Shown: piece by piece, positions 16,792 to 25,017 of the stretch
Numbering within the stretch: position 1 is the first letter of the stretch
How the letters are laid out: the number at the start of each line of letters is the position of its first letter
Source: Chitinophaga sp. SYP-B3965
GTDB taxonomy: Bacteria; Bacteroidota; Bacteroidia; Chitinophagales; Chitinophagaceae
DNA: 64,000 bases
NCBI RefSeq assembly: GCF_009647655.1
Contig: NZ_WJFD01000001.1
Location: forward strand, 2,914,001-2,978,000
Direction: 5' to 3'
The notes under the pieces: model-generated
Told to the model about the DNA's origin: nothing
Databases searched by the model: none
The model's input: only the letters and a program-made list of their open reading frames with translations
Position numbers and translations under genes: made by a program

Positions 16792-17910
16792 CTATGATTC
16801 CATTTTAGGTAATGGTTCATAGGTACGATATTTCGCAAGAAAGATAATGGCCGATGCTGTCTGTAACAACAGGACAGCCGGCCATTCGTACTTTCCGAGT
16901 ATCATGAACAGTACCACGAATGAAATGATCAATACATAACGCAGATGTATTTCCGCATCCACTTTAGAGAAGTATAATAAACAACGGAACAGCACCAGCA
17001 AAGATACCGCCACCGCAAAACAGGTCAGTAATCCGGGCAGGGATGTTTTAGCGTTTATGGTGATCATGACCATCTCCGGTACAAACAGCAAAAAATAGAT
17101 CCCCATCACCCGCAGGTAATGTTTCCACAAAGGAACCGGCAGTTGCTGTACAAAGTTCAGGTAGCTGTCATCAAAAGAACGGTGATGCAGCATTAGTTGC
17201 ATATGCAGTAATACACTGAGTATAATACCCAGTTGTAAACCGCGGAGATCAAACTCCATCTGCCCCAGCAGGAAAAAAGTAAGCCAGAGCACACCCGCAG
17301 AAAACAGTTTCACACTGAAGATCCGCCGGGGATAATTCGTAAACAGTTCATACAGGAAGAACAATAACGGCGGTTTTGTAAAATGCCGGTTCAGCCAGCG
17401 TTGCAGATGTCCTGTAAAGAAAAGCACATCCGGATGGTTCAGTTTCCTTTCATATACCAGCAAAGGCCATATACACATCGCCACATTGAACACCACAATA
17501 ATAACAGCCGGCAGGTAGAACCCATGTGTAACGGCCACGCCTAAAGCAATGCCTGCATACACCAGCACCGGCATATAAATGGCCATATGCAGTAACAACC
17601 AGATACGCCCGCGTGTTGCTTTCGGAATGCTGCCCATGGTAGGATACAGAAAATCATATCCCGGCGTTTGAAATGTTTTGAGGATAAAACCAACACACTT
17701 CAAAGCATACAAACCCCATAACAATAACACGATGAGCAGGAAAGTATAACTGCCCAGGAAACCCAGCATCAGGGAAGTATGATAGCTGATGAGGTTCCCC
17801 CCATCCACCACACCAAAGAGCAGGTAGAAGAGCACCAGGAAAAATCCCGTGTTCTGAATATAAAAACGTTGGGTAAATATCTTCTGAAGGATCTGAATAG
17901 TTGTACGCAT
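16792..17910 (-). CDS. ABC transporter membrane subunit, Bacteroidota-type
   Basis: The product has 372 residues with about nine to ten hydrophobic helices, for instance GFFLVLFYLLFGVV near the start, FLGSYTFLLIVLLLWGLYAL, and VLIISFVVLFMILGKY near the end. The sequence does not match a well-known permease motif, but its ATG is one base from the stop codon of an ABC ATPase gene, so the two are co-translated. Size and layout suggest an ABC-2-type permease of an exporter. The substrate is unknown. Confidence 0.75.
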   Translation of the reverse strand: MRTTIQILQKIFTQRFYIQNTGFFLVLFYLLFGVVDGGNLISYHTSLMLGFLGSYTFLLIVLLLWGLYALKCVGFILKTFQTPGYDFLYPTMGSIPKATRGRIWLLLHMAIYMPVLVYAGIALGVAVTHGFYLPAVIIVVFNVAMCIWPLLVYERKLNHPDVLFFTGHLQRWLNRHFTKPPLLFFLYELFTNYPRRIFSVKLFSAGVLWLTFFLLGQMEFDLRGLQLGIILSVLLHMQLMLHHRSFDDSYLNFVQQLPVPLWKHYLRVMGIYFLLFVPEMVMITINAKTSLPGLLTCFAVAVSLLVLFRCLLYFSKVDAEIHLRYVLIISFVVLFMILGKYEWPAVLLLQTASAIIFLAKYRTYEPLPKMES

Positions 17911-17911
17911 A

Positions 17912-18553
17912 CTAGTTGAGCGTAATGTTTTTATGTGCCACTTTAAGCGTACCTGTTAACGTCAATTCTGCCGGATCAATTGGCTGATGGGAAGTAATGC
18001 AGAACGTAACGCCCTTTGCACTGTAACTCCGGATCAGGTCATACAGTACCCGCAGGGCCTGTACATCGATCGTGATCAATGGTTCATCCAGTAAGATCAA
18101 TACAGGATTACCCGTAAAAGCCAGCAGCAGGGATAACTTCTTCAGCATACCGCTGGAATAACTGCTTACCGGGTTATTCACAAACACATCAATGCCCAGC
18201 TTTTCACTGATGGCTCGGATCTGCTCCCTGTCCCCACCTTTAGTATTCAGGTACAACTCCAGCAGATCACGCCCTGTGAGAAAAGATGGATACAAAGGTT
18301 CTGCCTCCGCATAATTGATGAGCCGGCGGAACTGAACAGGATGCTGGCGACTGCTCACATTTCCGTTCAGAACGATCTCTCCCTTAAAAGGGATCAGGCC
18401 CGCCATTACTTTCATGCAGGTAGTTTTCCCTGCGCCATTCTCTCCCTGCAACCAGTAAATACCGGGGATCAGTGCCAGGGAGGCAATATCCAGCACCGGG
18501 GTATCCTGGTAACTCTTTTTAACCGCATGAAGGGCAATAACTGTTTCAGACAT
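17912..18553 (-). CDS. ABC transporter ATP-binding protein
   Basis: The product is a 213-residue nucleotide-binding subunit. Walker A is GENGAGKTT, the signature is SSYSSGMLKKLSLL (degenerate LSGGQ, as in some exporters), Walker B is PVLILLDEPL and the H-loop is ITSHQ. The Q-loop region reads INYAEAEPLYPSFLTGRDLL. It is slightly short of the usual ~230 residues. It is the first gene of a two-gene operon with the membrane subunit and is divergent from the GH13 gene across 65 bases. Confidence 0.92.
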   Translation of the reverse strand: MSETVIALHAVKKSYQDTPVLDIASLALIPGIYWLQGENGAGKTTCMKVMAGLIPFKGEIVLNGNVSSRQHPVQFRRLINYAEAEPLYPSFLTGRDLLELYLNTKGGDREQIRAISEKLGIDVFVNNPVSSYSSGMLKKLSLLLAFTGNPVLILLDEPLITIDVQALRVLYDLIRSYSAKGVTFCITSHQPIDPAELTLTGTLKVAHKNITLN

Positions 18554-18618
18554 GGCATAAAAATAGTAAAAAACAAGCGATGTCCTTTTATTGGCAGAAA
18601 TATTGCAGCCTAAGCAAT

Positions 18619-20223
18619 ATGACGATCAGCAATAACAAATGGTGGCAAACAGGGATCATTTACCAGGTATATCCCCGGTCTTTCCAGGACAGTAACGGAG
18701 ATGGGATCGGTGATCTGAAAGGAGTGCTTCAACGACTGGATCACCTGCAATGGCTGGGCATAGAAGCAATATGGCTCTCCCCCATCTATCCTTCCCCGAT
18801 GGCAGACTTTGGTTATGATATAAGTGATTATACCGGCATCCATCCCCTCTTCGGCTCCATGGAAGATTTTGATGCACTACTGCAAGCCGCCCATGAAAGA
18901 GGCATAAAAATACTGCTGGACTTCGTTCCTAACCATACATCCGATCAACACCCCTGGTTCCTCGAATCACGTTCCTCCCGCACTAATCCAAAGCGCGACT
19001 GGTATATATGGAAGGATGCCTGCCAGGATGGTTCCCTGCCAAACAACTGGCTCTGTGTATTTGGAGGGAACGCATGGGAGTGGGATGAAAATACACAGCA
19101 ATACTACTATCATGCTTTCCTCAAAGAGCAACCGGACCTGAACTGGCGGAATCCCGAAGTGGAAACAGCCATGCTCAATGTAATGCGGTACTGGCTGAAG
19201 AAAGGTGTGGATGGATTCAGGGTAGATGTATTATGGTATGTGATAAAAGACAGTCAATTCCGGGATAACCTGCCCAATCCTGATTACGGAGATCACATGC
19301 CGGATTTCGAACAACTCTTGCAGACGTATTCTACAGAGCAGCCTGAAGTACATGATATAGCCCGTAAAATGAGGAATGTATTGGAAGAATATGATGACGA
19401 AAGAGTATTGATCGCAGAAGTATATCTGCCTTTACAGCAATTGATGGCCTATTATGGCACAGATCAGAAAGAAGCGCATCTGCCCTTCAACTTCCAGCTA
19501 CTTTCCCTGCCATGGAATGCAAAACAGATCGCCACCGCTATTGAAACATATGAAGCCGCATTACCGGCCACAGGATGGCCCAACTGGGTATTGAGCAATC
19601 ACGACAGGCCCCGCATTGCCACCCGTGCAGGTTATCAGCAAGCGAAGATCGCGGCGATGCTCCTGCTCACTTTACGCGGCACACCTACCATTTATTATGG
19701 TGATGAAATAGGTATGCAGGATGTACTCATCCCATTGGATGAAATACAGGACCCGCAAGGACTAAATATGCCCGGTAAGGATTTGAGCAGAGACCCGTCC
19801 CGCACACCCATGCAATGGGATGATACACAACATGCAGGTTTCACAACAGGCAAACCATGGCTCAGGCTCAGCGAAAACTATGCACACATCAATGTGGCTG
19901 CTGAAAAAGAAGACCCTCATTCCATCCTGTCCTTATACAGACGGCTGATCCATTTACGCAAAAATGAACCTGCATTGGCAGCTGGTGAGTATACAACCGT
20001 ACATGCAGATGATCAGATGCTTGCTTTTACAAGAAGCCTGGAAGGCGCTCCTTTATTCCTTATTGTATTGAACTTAACAGCACAGCCCTGCCAGTTCAAA
20101 CTATTTAATTTCTCTTTGAAAGGAATCGTGGAAATAGCTACTGCTCCGGAAATAGAAGGCAGTATGGTCAGTGATGAAATTCATTTGAATGGAAACGAAG
20201 GATTACTGATAAGACTTGCATAA
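18619..20223 (+). CDS. GH13 alpha-glucosidase / oligo-1,6-glucosidase
   Basis: The product is a 534-residue alpha-amylase-family hydrolase. The start is the ATG at 18619 (MTISNNKWWQTGIIYQVYP); an ATG at 18580 would add 13 residues unlike the family. The four GH13 motifs are present: LLDFVPNHTS, GFRVDVLWYV with the nucleophile Asp, VLIAEVYLP with the acid/base Glu, and VLSNHDRPR with the transition-state Asp. No signal peptide is seen, so it acts in the cytoplasm on imported alpha-gluco-oligosaccharides. The overall length and WVLSNHDRPR fit exo-acting alpha-glucosidases. The C-terminal beta domain runs from about residue 455. A WYL regulator follows 31 bases downstream on the same strand. Confidence 0.93.
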   Translation: MTISNNKWWQTGIIYQVYPRSFQDSNGDGIGDLKGVLQRLDHLQWLGIEAIWLSPIYPSPMADFGYDISDYTGIHPLFGSMEDFDALLQAAHERGIKILLDFVPNHTSDQHPWFLESRSSRTNPKRDWYIWKDACQDGSLPNNWLCVFGGNAWEWDENTQQYYYHAFLKEQPDLNWRNPEVETAMLNVMRYWLKKGVDGFRVDVLWYVIKDSQFRDNLPNPDYGDHMPDFEQLLQTYSTEQPEVHDIARKMRNVLEEYDDERVLIAEVYLPLQQLMAYYGTDQKEAHLPFNFQLLSLPWNAKQIATAIETYEAALPATGWPNWVLSNHDRPRIATRAGYQQAKIAAMLLLTLRGTPTIYYGDEIGMQDVLIPLDEIQDPQGLNMPGKDLSRDPSRTPMQWDDTQHAGFTTGKPWLRLSENYAHINVAAEKEDPHSILSLYRRLIHLRKNEPALAAGEYTTVHADDQMLAFTRSLEGAPLFLIVLNLTAQPCQFKLFNFSLKGIVEIATAPEIEGSMVSDEIHLNGNEGLLIRLA

Positions 20224-20254
20224 TCTTGCTTAAATTTAAAGCTGAATTTAACCG

Positions 20255-20983
20255 ATGATCGATAACGACTTAAAACGCCTTTCCCGCCTCACGGCCATAT
20301 TGATACAACTACAAACCAAACGCCTGGTCACGGCGACCTCGCTGGCAGAGAAGTTTGAAGTAAGTGTAAGAACGATCTACCGGGATATCAAAGCCTTAGA
20401 GCAAGCCGGCGTTCCCATCCTTACAGAAGAAGGAAAAGGATATTCCATTATGGAAGGATACCGCCTCCCGCCTGTGATGTTCACAGAAACGGAAGCCAAC
20501 GCCCTCATCACTGCAGAACAATTCATCATAAAGGACAAAGACGCCTCCTTTGTAAAAGAATACACAGCAGCCATCAACAAGATCAGGTCTGTATTACCAC
20601 ATCATACAAAAGATAAAGTAGACCTGCTTTCTTCCCGTGTTATCTATTGGAATAATTATGAAGAAGTAAAAACGAGTAAATACCTATCCCAGTTACAATT
20701 AGCCCTCACCAATTACAACCTCACCAAAATAACTTACCAGATCTCAGAAAACGAAGAACGCACCACCCGAACCATCCAACCCTTCGCGCTCTACAACAGC
20801 TCCCAGGAAAACTGGCTGGTCCTCGCCTACTGTGATCTAAGAAAAGACTACCGCGCCTTCCGCCTGGATCGCATCCTCCAACTGGAACTCCTCCCCGAAA
20901 AATTCGAACAACACAAAATGACCTTACAAAAGTATTTTGAAGAAGCAAAAGAAAAACATCCTAAGAACACTGGTAATAAGTAG
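20255..20983 (+). CDS. YafY-type regulator with HTH_11 and WYL domains
   Basis: This is a 242-residue DNA-binding protein. The N-terminal winged helix reads RLTAILIQLQTKRLVTATSL then FEVSVRTIYRDIKALEQAGV, followed by a Gly-rich wing and GYRLPPVMFT. The C-terminal WYL domain shows RTIQPFALYNSSQENWLVLA and YRAFRLDRILQLEL. WYL domains sense nucleic acids or nucleotides in several systems; the ligand here is unknown. It sits 31 bases after the alpha-glucosidase gene and may be co-transcribed. A strong terminator follows. Confidence 0.9.
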   Translation: MIDNDLKRLSRLTAILIQLQTKRLVTATSLAEKFEVSVRTIYRDIKALEQAGVPILTEEGKGYSIMEGYRLPPVMFTETEANALITAEQFIIKDKDASFVKEYTAAINKIRSVLPHHTKDKVDLLSSRVIYWNNYEEVKTSKYLSQLQLALTNYNLTKITYQISENEERTTRTIQPFALYNSSQENWLVLAYCDLRKDYRAFRLDRILQLELLPEKFEQHKMTLQKYFEEAKEKHPKNTGNK

Positions 20984-21003
20984 AGCCCCTTAAAATATTA
21001 ACA

Positions 21004-21037
21004 CCCCTTGCACAAATGTGTAAGGGGGTTTTTTTTT
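21004..21037 (+). terminator. intrinsic terminator after the WYL regulator
   Basis: CCCCTTGCAC (21004-21013) pairs with GTGTAAGGGG (21018-21027) with one G-T wobble and an AAAT loop. Nine T follow at 21029-21037. Confidence 0.9.
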
Positions 21038-21121
21038 AATTTAATAAAAAAGAAAAAGAACTCTTTCCAAAAAAAGAGGCCCTTTCGCAAAAAAAACTTC
21101 TCAAAATAAAAAATATAAAAT

Positions 21122-21310
21122 ACCGCCCTTTGTTGCGCGGCAAACGCCTTACAAAAAAAACCTTTCAAAAAGAAACCTTCCCATAAGAAAGAAAAAAAAC
21201 ACCGCCCTTTGCTGCGCGGCAAACGCCTTACAAAAAAGGCCCTTTCAAAAAGAAACCTTCCCATAAGAAAGAAAAAAAAATACCGCCCTTTGCTGCGCGG
21301 CAAACACCCT
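21122..21310. repeat. three-copy ~80-bp direct repeat with embedded hairpins and A-tracts
   Basis: Copies of ACCGCCCTTTGCTGCGCGGC begin at 21122, 21201 and 21282 (the first has one base changed), spaced 79 and 81 bp. Each is followed by AAACgCC, A-tracts and, in the first two, AAAGAAACCTTCCCATAAG. On the minus strand each unit reads as a short GC-rich hairpin followed by a long T run, so the array may act as stacked terminators for the alpha/beta hydrolase gene that ends at 21312. The long reading frame across the array is low-complexity and not a gene. Confidence 0.75.
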
Positions 21311-21311
21311 G

Positions 21312-22091
21312 CTAATGTTTTTGAATCCAATCCAAAACATAATCAGCATCCCCCTTCCACCCCGGTTGCCCCAACACAAAATGATTCCTCCCAGGAAACT
21401 CCTTATACTCCACAACAGACCCATTCTGCGGATACCTCTTAAAATTCCGCGCATTCAAATGCGCCGGAATAATATGATCCCAACTCCCGGAGGTAATCAA
21501 CAAAGGAACATGCGGTTTATCCCAATCCACTTTAGCCGCACTACTCAATCCCCCTCTCGCCACAGTCTTAGATTCAGGAATCGTAAATTGCTCATACGCC
21601 GCCTTCTGCTCCTGCAAAGGCTGCCCATTCACAAAAGCATACTGCCAGTCCTTAAAAGACATCAGGTAAGTCTTCTTCATAGAAGTAAACAAACCCAAAG
21701 ATTTCCACCCACCCTTCAAAAAGGAAAACTCATAAGGAAAAACCCCCAGTGGCGGCACCGGATGAATAGCCACCCCAAGAGCAGCAAGCCCCCTGTTCAC
21801 CAGTATCTGCGTCATCAACCCTCCCAATGAATGCCCGATAATGATCGGCTTCTCAGGTAATGATTGAGCCACATTCGCATAAGAATCAATCACTTCCGAA
21901 AGCGTTAAAGCAGCAAGATCAGTATCGTTCGGCTGCCTGTTCCGAAGCGTAGGCGCATCCCCATCTTTAAATGGCCAGGACGGGGCCAATGTTTTATAAC
22001 CTTTGCTTTCAAAATACGTTCTCCATTCATCCCAGCAATGATGGGTAACAAATGCGCCGGTCACGAATAAGATAGTTTTAGAAGTTTCCAT
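21312..22091 (-). CDS. alpha/beta hydrolase
   Basis: The product has 259 residues and no signal peptide. The nucleophile elbow is IIIGHSLGGLMTQIL, the acid Asp lies in LLITSGSWDHIIPAH, and the catalytic His is in FPGRNHFVLGQPGW. The N-terminal VTGAFVTHHCWDEW with an HG-like oxyanion region fits the family. Substrate is not evident. It is a single gene whose 3' end abuts the triple hairpin repeat. Confidence 0.9.
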   Translation of the reverse strand: METSKTILFVTGAFVTHHCWDEWRTYFESKGYKTLAPSWPFKDGDAPTLRNRQPNDTDLAALTLSEVIDSYANVAQSLPEKPIIIGHSLGGLMTQILVNRGLAALGVAIHPVPPLGVFPYEFSFLKGGWKSLGLFTSMKKTYLMSFKDWQYAFVNGQPLQEQKAAYEQFTIPESKTVARGGLSSAAKVDWDKPHVPLLITSGSWDHIIPAHLNARNFKRYPQNGSVVEYKEFPGRNHFVLGQPGWKGDADYVLDWIQKH

Positions 22092-22253
22092 AATAGTACA
22101 GGTTTTGAGGTGACAGATAGGGAATAGACCTATACAAAATACACTATTTTAGCTAATTCATACCGCCAAATCCCCAGTTAAACCAATGTTACTATTGCCA
22201 CCCCGCTAAGAAGCGCTTACTTGCGCCAATAAATAAAAAATAAAAAGTTTGTT

Positions 22254-23585
22254 ATGCAACAGCGGCACCCCTGGCTGTTAACATTGGTTCTGATGACCTT
22301 TGTTTCCAGCACCTTCGCGCAAAAAAGCGCCCCCAATTTTAAAAAACGTTTAGACGAGGCACTCTCGGCCATCAACAAAGTTGATATCGCAAAAGCCAAA
22401 GAGATCAAAACAGTAGCAGATGACCAGCTACTGAAAGAAGCCACGGATATCGGCTTAGCCTTTCTGGATGCAGAAACCGCCAGAATGAAAAAGGAAATAG
22501 ACGACCGAAAAAAAGCATACCTGCCTCCTGCTTCGAGCGGCTCCGCAGGACTGGACAGAGAATTCATGAAACTCATTGCAGATATGCCGGAACCCATTAT
22601 CAGCCTTCATGCCGCAAAAAAAGCCATGAAAGCAAAACCCGGTGAGGATATCTTTGCCCTTTACATTAAAAAGGTAGAAGCCTACCAGGAGCAGTTAAAA
22701 GAAGAGATCCTGAAGAATGCTGCTTCCTTCACCACCATGCCCAACTCCTACAAAGCCAAACAGGACCTGCAGAACAACCCAATGATCCAGCAAATGGGCG
22801 GACTGGAAAAACTCCAGAACATGAGCCCCGAAGAAAGACAAGCCCTCGCCAAAAAGATGGCTGAAAAAATGAAACAGAACCCTTCCGCCTATAACGGCCA
22901 GGAAAGCGATCCTAAAAAAGCATTCACCCAGAAGATGCTCAAAGATGCCACCTTCGCCGCCAAGTTCAATCACATGACCGTACCGCAGCAACAGGAAGAA
23001 TATGAACTGTTCAAAAAAGAAAATGGTTTTGTGGACAACGAACCAAAAAAAACCAGCAATGCAGCGCTGACTATTACGATAGATCAGAAGATAACAGGCA
23101 TCTTCAATCATCGCCAGGAATTAAGTCAGACAGTAGCCCCATTACAGACTAAAACAGAAGAACATTTCGCAGCACTGTATAAGAACCTGGATGAACAACT
23201 GGATGCACAGGTGAAAGCATTACCCGTTGTAGAACATGGAGAAGCCGGCAGTGGAAAAGATACCCGCCCTCTGGATATTGCTTATAACATTGTACTCTAC
23301 CCCATAAAAGTACAGGAAGCCATGGCTAACAAAAACATATGGGCCAGCCAACTGTCTGCCATAAAAGTAACGATAGCAGAATACGATGAATTCCTCGGTG
23401 CTTACTGGGGTAAAAATAAAACCACAGACCAGCTGATGGCACAAAGGAATCAAACCCCTCCGGCTATCTTATCCGGTATCTGTAATGAAGTGATCCAGCT
23501 CACCAAACTGGCAAAAGCTTTCACCAATATGAGCGCATCCGCCCAACGGGCTTATGATGAAAAGGTGTTACAGTTCTTTGAGTAA
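22254..23585 (+). CDS. secreted helical protein of unknown function
   Basis: The product has 443 residues. An SPI signal peptide (LLTLVLMTFVSSTFAQK) is cut near residue 23, so it is periplasmic or secreted. The rest is Lys/Glu/Ala/Gln-rich and almost wholly alpha-helical, with predicted coiled-coil stretches around 30-60, 140-175 and 195-230. Motifs such as LQNMSPEERQALAKKMAEKMKQ recall calcium-independent helical linkers but no domain I can name. Two Cys-poor halves are visible. It is a single gene followed by a near-perfect 26-bp palindrome. I assign no function. Confidence 0.72.
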   Translation: MQQRHPWLLTLVLMTFVSSTFAQKSAPNFKKRLDEALSAINKVDIAKAKEIKTVADDQLLKEATDIGLAFLDAETARMKKEIDDRKKAYLPPASSGSAGLDREFMKLIADMPEPIISLHAAKKAMKAKPGEDIFALYIKKVEAYQEQLKEEILKNAASFTTMPNSYKAKQDLQNNPMIQQMGGLEKLQNMSPEERQALAKKMAEKMKQNPSAYNGQESDPKKAFTQKMLKDATFAAKFNHMTVPQQQEEYELFKKENGFVDNEPKKTSNAALTITIDQKITGIFNHRQELSQTVAPLQTKTEEHFAALYKNLDEQLDAQVKALPVVEHGEAGSGKDTRPLDIAYNIVLYPIKVQEAMANKNIWASQLSAIKVTIAEYDEFLGAYWGKNKTTDQLMAQRNQTPPAILSGICNEVIQLTKLAKAFTNMSASAQRAYDEKVLQFFE

Positions 23586-23590
23586 TAACA

Positions 23591-23616
23591 TTCAGGCAGC
23601 AGCCCTGCTGCCTGAA
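23591..23616 (+). terminator. strong palindromic hairpin after the secreted-protein gene
   Basis: TTCAGGCAGCAG (23591-23602) and CTGCTGCCTGAA (23605-23616) are perfect 12-bp arms starting 5 bases past the stop codon. Only a short T-poor tract follows, so termination efficiency is uncertain. Confidence 0.55.
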
Positions 23617-23785
23617 CTATTTCAACAGCCGAATCTTACGTTTCAAGGTCAAAATCCTGCAACTCAAGAAAAATTCTCATGCCCCCAGGCCCCATCTCCT
23701 CATTTTTGTATTCAAAAAGCCAATGTTAATTATAGCGATCATACTAGCCCTGAGAAAGCTACTGAATACAAAAAAATTATAGGAG

Positions 23786-23971
23786 ATGGAATTGCGAAGT
23801 TACCTCATCTATGGCAGCATCCATTATGCCATCCATGCCTGAAACCCGCCCTTTAAGTTCATGAAACCCTTATGGCGCAATCACCATCTGCATCATTACA
23901 AAAGTGAAGAAAGAGGATTTGGCGTAAGTACTTCTCTATGGGACAGGATGTTCGGGACTTTCTTTGATTAA
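23786..23971 (+). pseudogene. remnant of a fatty-acid hydroxylase / sterol desaturase family gene
   Basis: From the ATG at 23786 the frame reads MELRSYLIYGSIHYAIHA, then TGA at 23840-23842, then NPPFKFMKPLWRNHHLHHYK and RGFGVSTSLWDRMFGTFFD before a TAA at 23969. The His pairs in IHYAIHA and NHHLHHYK are the di-iron ligands of the fatty-acid hydroxylase superfamily. The stop falls where a Trp is expected, so a TGG-to-TGA change is the simplest explanation. Another in-frame stop (TAG at 23780) lies just upstream, and the N-terminal membrane part of the family is missing or scrambled. TGA is used as a normal stop elsewhere in the window (hxlR). A gene fragment of this kind would not make an active enzyme. 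Confidence 0.8.
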
Positions 23972-23986
23972 AGGGTATACTACCAA

Positions 23987-24021
23987 AATAAAATAAAAAA
24001 AGCCCTCCAAAAGGAGGGCTT
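23987..24021 (-). terminator. intrinsic terminator after the PepSY-like gene
   Basis: AAGCCCTCC (24000-24008) and GGAGGGCTT (24013-24021) enclose AAAA. On the minus strand the hairpin is followed by a long T-rich tract. It lies 28 bases past the stop codon of the minus-strand gene. Confidence 0.85.
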
Positions 24022-24049
24022 CCTGGCTAACCAGCCAACAACCATAGTA

Positions 24050-24613
24050 TTACTTTAACTCTTTAAACAAAGACACCGACCCATCCATCGCCACCTTCAA
24101 CACCTCCGTTTTGTTATCTTTCCGTACTTCAATAAAATACATATCCTCATCATCAAACTGTGTCCCGTACAGCAACATATCTGTATCATTGGCCTCGTTG
24201 TCATCAAAGAGCAGCACAGGCCCATCCGCGTAATGCTGATAATGTTTAGCTATATATTTCTGCGCACTGGCCGGCAGATCACTAAATTCCCGATGAGAAG
24301 TAGTACCTACCAACGAGGATGTATTATCATAATAAGCAGTTATCTGCTTCCCATCCGTTCCCGTAAAAGTAGCCTCATCATAAAAACCGGACCTCGTCCA
24401 TTGTACATCCGGCATGTTCCCAAAATCTACCCCAAACGCTCCCTTGGACTGATAACTGACATCCTTCCCTTCCAGTGCCCTCAAAGCAACCCGATGCGCA
24501 TGTTTTTCCTTTCGGGTTTCTTTCTTGTCTTTTCCAACAATGGCTAATGCAGATTGTGCATACATAGTCCCCGCCGCCATCACGATGGCCACTAACAATA
24601 CTAACTTTTTCAT
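24050..24613 (-). CDS. secreted PepSY-like protein
   Basis: The product has 187 residues from the ATG at 24613 (MKKLVLLVAIVMAAG), which gives a clean signal peptide cut after MYAQS; a Met 19 codons earlier is unlikely. After a Lys-rich segment, the mature part reads MPDVQWTRSGFYDEATFTGTDG, AYYDNTSSLVGTTSHREFSDLP and AQKYIAKHYQHYADG, ending in an EVRKDNKTEVLKVAMDGS strand. This alternation of strands and one helix resembles the PepSY-like (beta-lactamase-inhibitor-like) family PF11396 found in Bacteroidota. A binding or inhibitor role in the envelope is possible. Function is unproven. Confidence 0.78.
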   Translation of the reverse strand: MKKLVLLVAIVMAAGTMYAQSALAIVGKDKKETRKEKHAHRVALRALEGKDVSYQSKGAFGVDFGNMPDVQWTRSGFYDEATFTGTDGKQITAYYDNTSSLVGTTSHREFSDLPASAQKYIAKHYQHYADGPVLLFDDNEANDTDMLLYGTQFDDEDMYFIEVRKDNKTEVLKVAMDGSVSLFKELK

Positions 24614-24703
24614 TACCTGTTTTTTTTTAAAACTGTTAAAAAAGAGCACCGTCAAACCTAACATGATCAACAGGGGTATTAAGCTATAAGTTTAGAAGGA
24701 TTT

Positions 24704-24715
24704 GTTAAATTTAAC
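24704..24715. promoter_or_regulatory. 12-bp perfect palindrome in the PepSY/Ada intergenic region
   Basis: GTTAAATTTAAC is a perfect palindrome between the divergent PepSY-like and mini-Ada genes. It may be an operator; AT-rich 12-mers also occur by chance. Confidence 0.3.
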
Positions 24716-24771
24716 ACCTGATCAGGATCCTTATCCGCAAGATTCGGGTTTACCCGGTTAGAAACGAGCCC

Positions 24772-24779
24772 TATCTTTG
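24772..24779 (+). promoter_or_regulatory. -7 promoter element before the mini-Ada gene
   Basis: TATCTTTG matches TAnnTTTG and ends 4 bases before the ATG at 24784, so the transcript may have almost no leader. No convincing -33 element is visible. Confidence 0.35.
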
Positions 24780-24783
24780 CAGG

Positions 24784-25017
24784 ATGATACTCCATACACA
24801 AGTGGGAAATAAACTGGGCGAACTTATCCGTAAAGGAGAGATAAGTCTTGCCGGTTATAAGAAAGGCAAAATATATGGCCTGCTCACCTGTTCTTCCGGC
24901 AAACGGATGAAGATGGAAAACCGTGTATTCTTTAAAGATGAAGCAGAAGCCCTGGCCGAAGGATACAGGCCCTGCGGCCACTGCCTGCCCGAAAAATATA
25001 AACAATGGAAAACCTGA
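24784..25017 (+). CDS. stand-alone Ada metal-binding-like domain protein
   Basis: The product is a 77-residue protein related to the N-terminal zinc domain of Ada, which takes methyl groups from DNA phosphotriesters. The domain motif runs IYGLLTCSSGKRMKMENRVF, EALAEGYRPCGHC and PEKYKQW. Of Ada's four Cys ligands, three are kept (equivalents of Cys38, Cys69 and Cys72). The Cys42 position is Lys in CSSGK, so metal binding must differ. Small proteins with the CxSGKRM pattern seem common in Bacteroidota, from memory. The last 13 bases overlap the AlkB gene, so the pair forms a DNA alkylation-repair operon. Function of the altered domain is inference. Confidence 0.85.
   Translation: MILHTQVGNKLGELIRKGEISLAGYKKGKIYGLLTCSSGKRMKMENRVFFKDEAEALAEGYRPCGHCLPEKYKQWKT

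Noticed and set aside
21122..21310. Possible small CRISPR array
   Set aside because: Only three copies, the units are ~80 bp with variable inner parts that are themselves repeated, and no unique spacers or cas genes are present.
20998..21330. 110-codon minus-strand open frame
   Set aside because: It lies over the A/T-rich hairpin repeats and terminator; its Phe/Lys-rich translation is a product of those repeats.
23840..23842. TGA read as tryptophan (recoding)
   Set aside because: TGA ends normal genes in this window such as hxlR, and the surrounding gene is also truncated, so gene decay is simpler.
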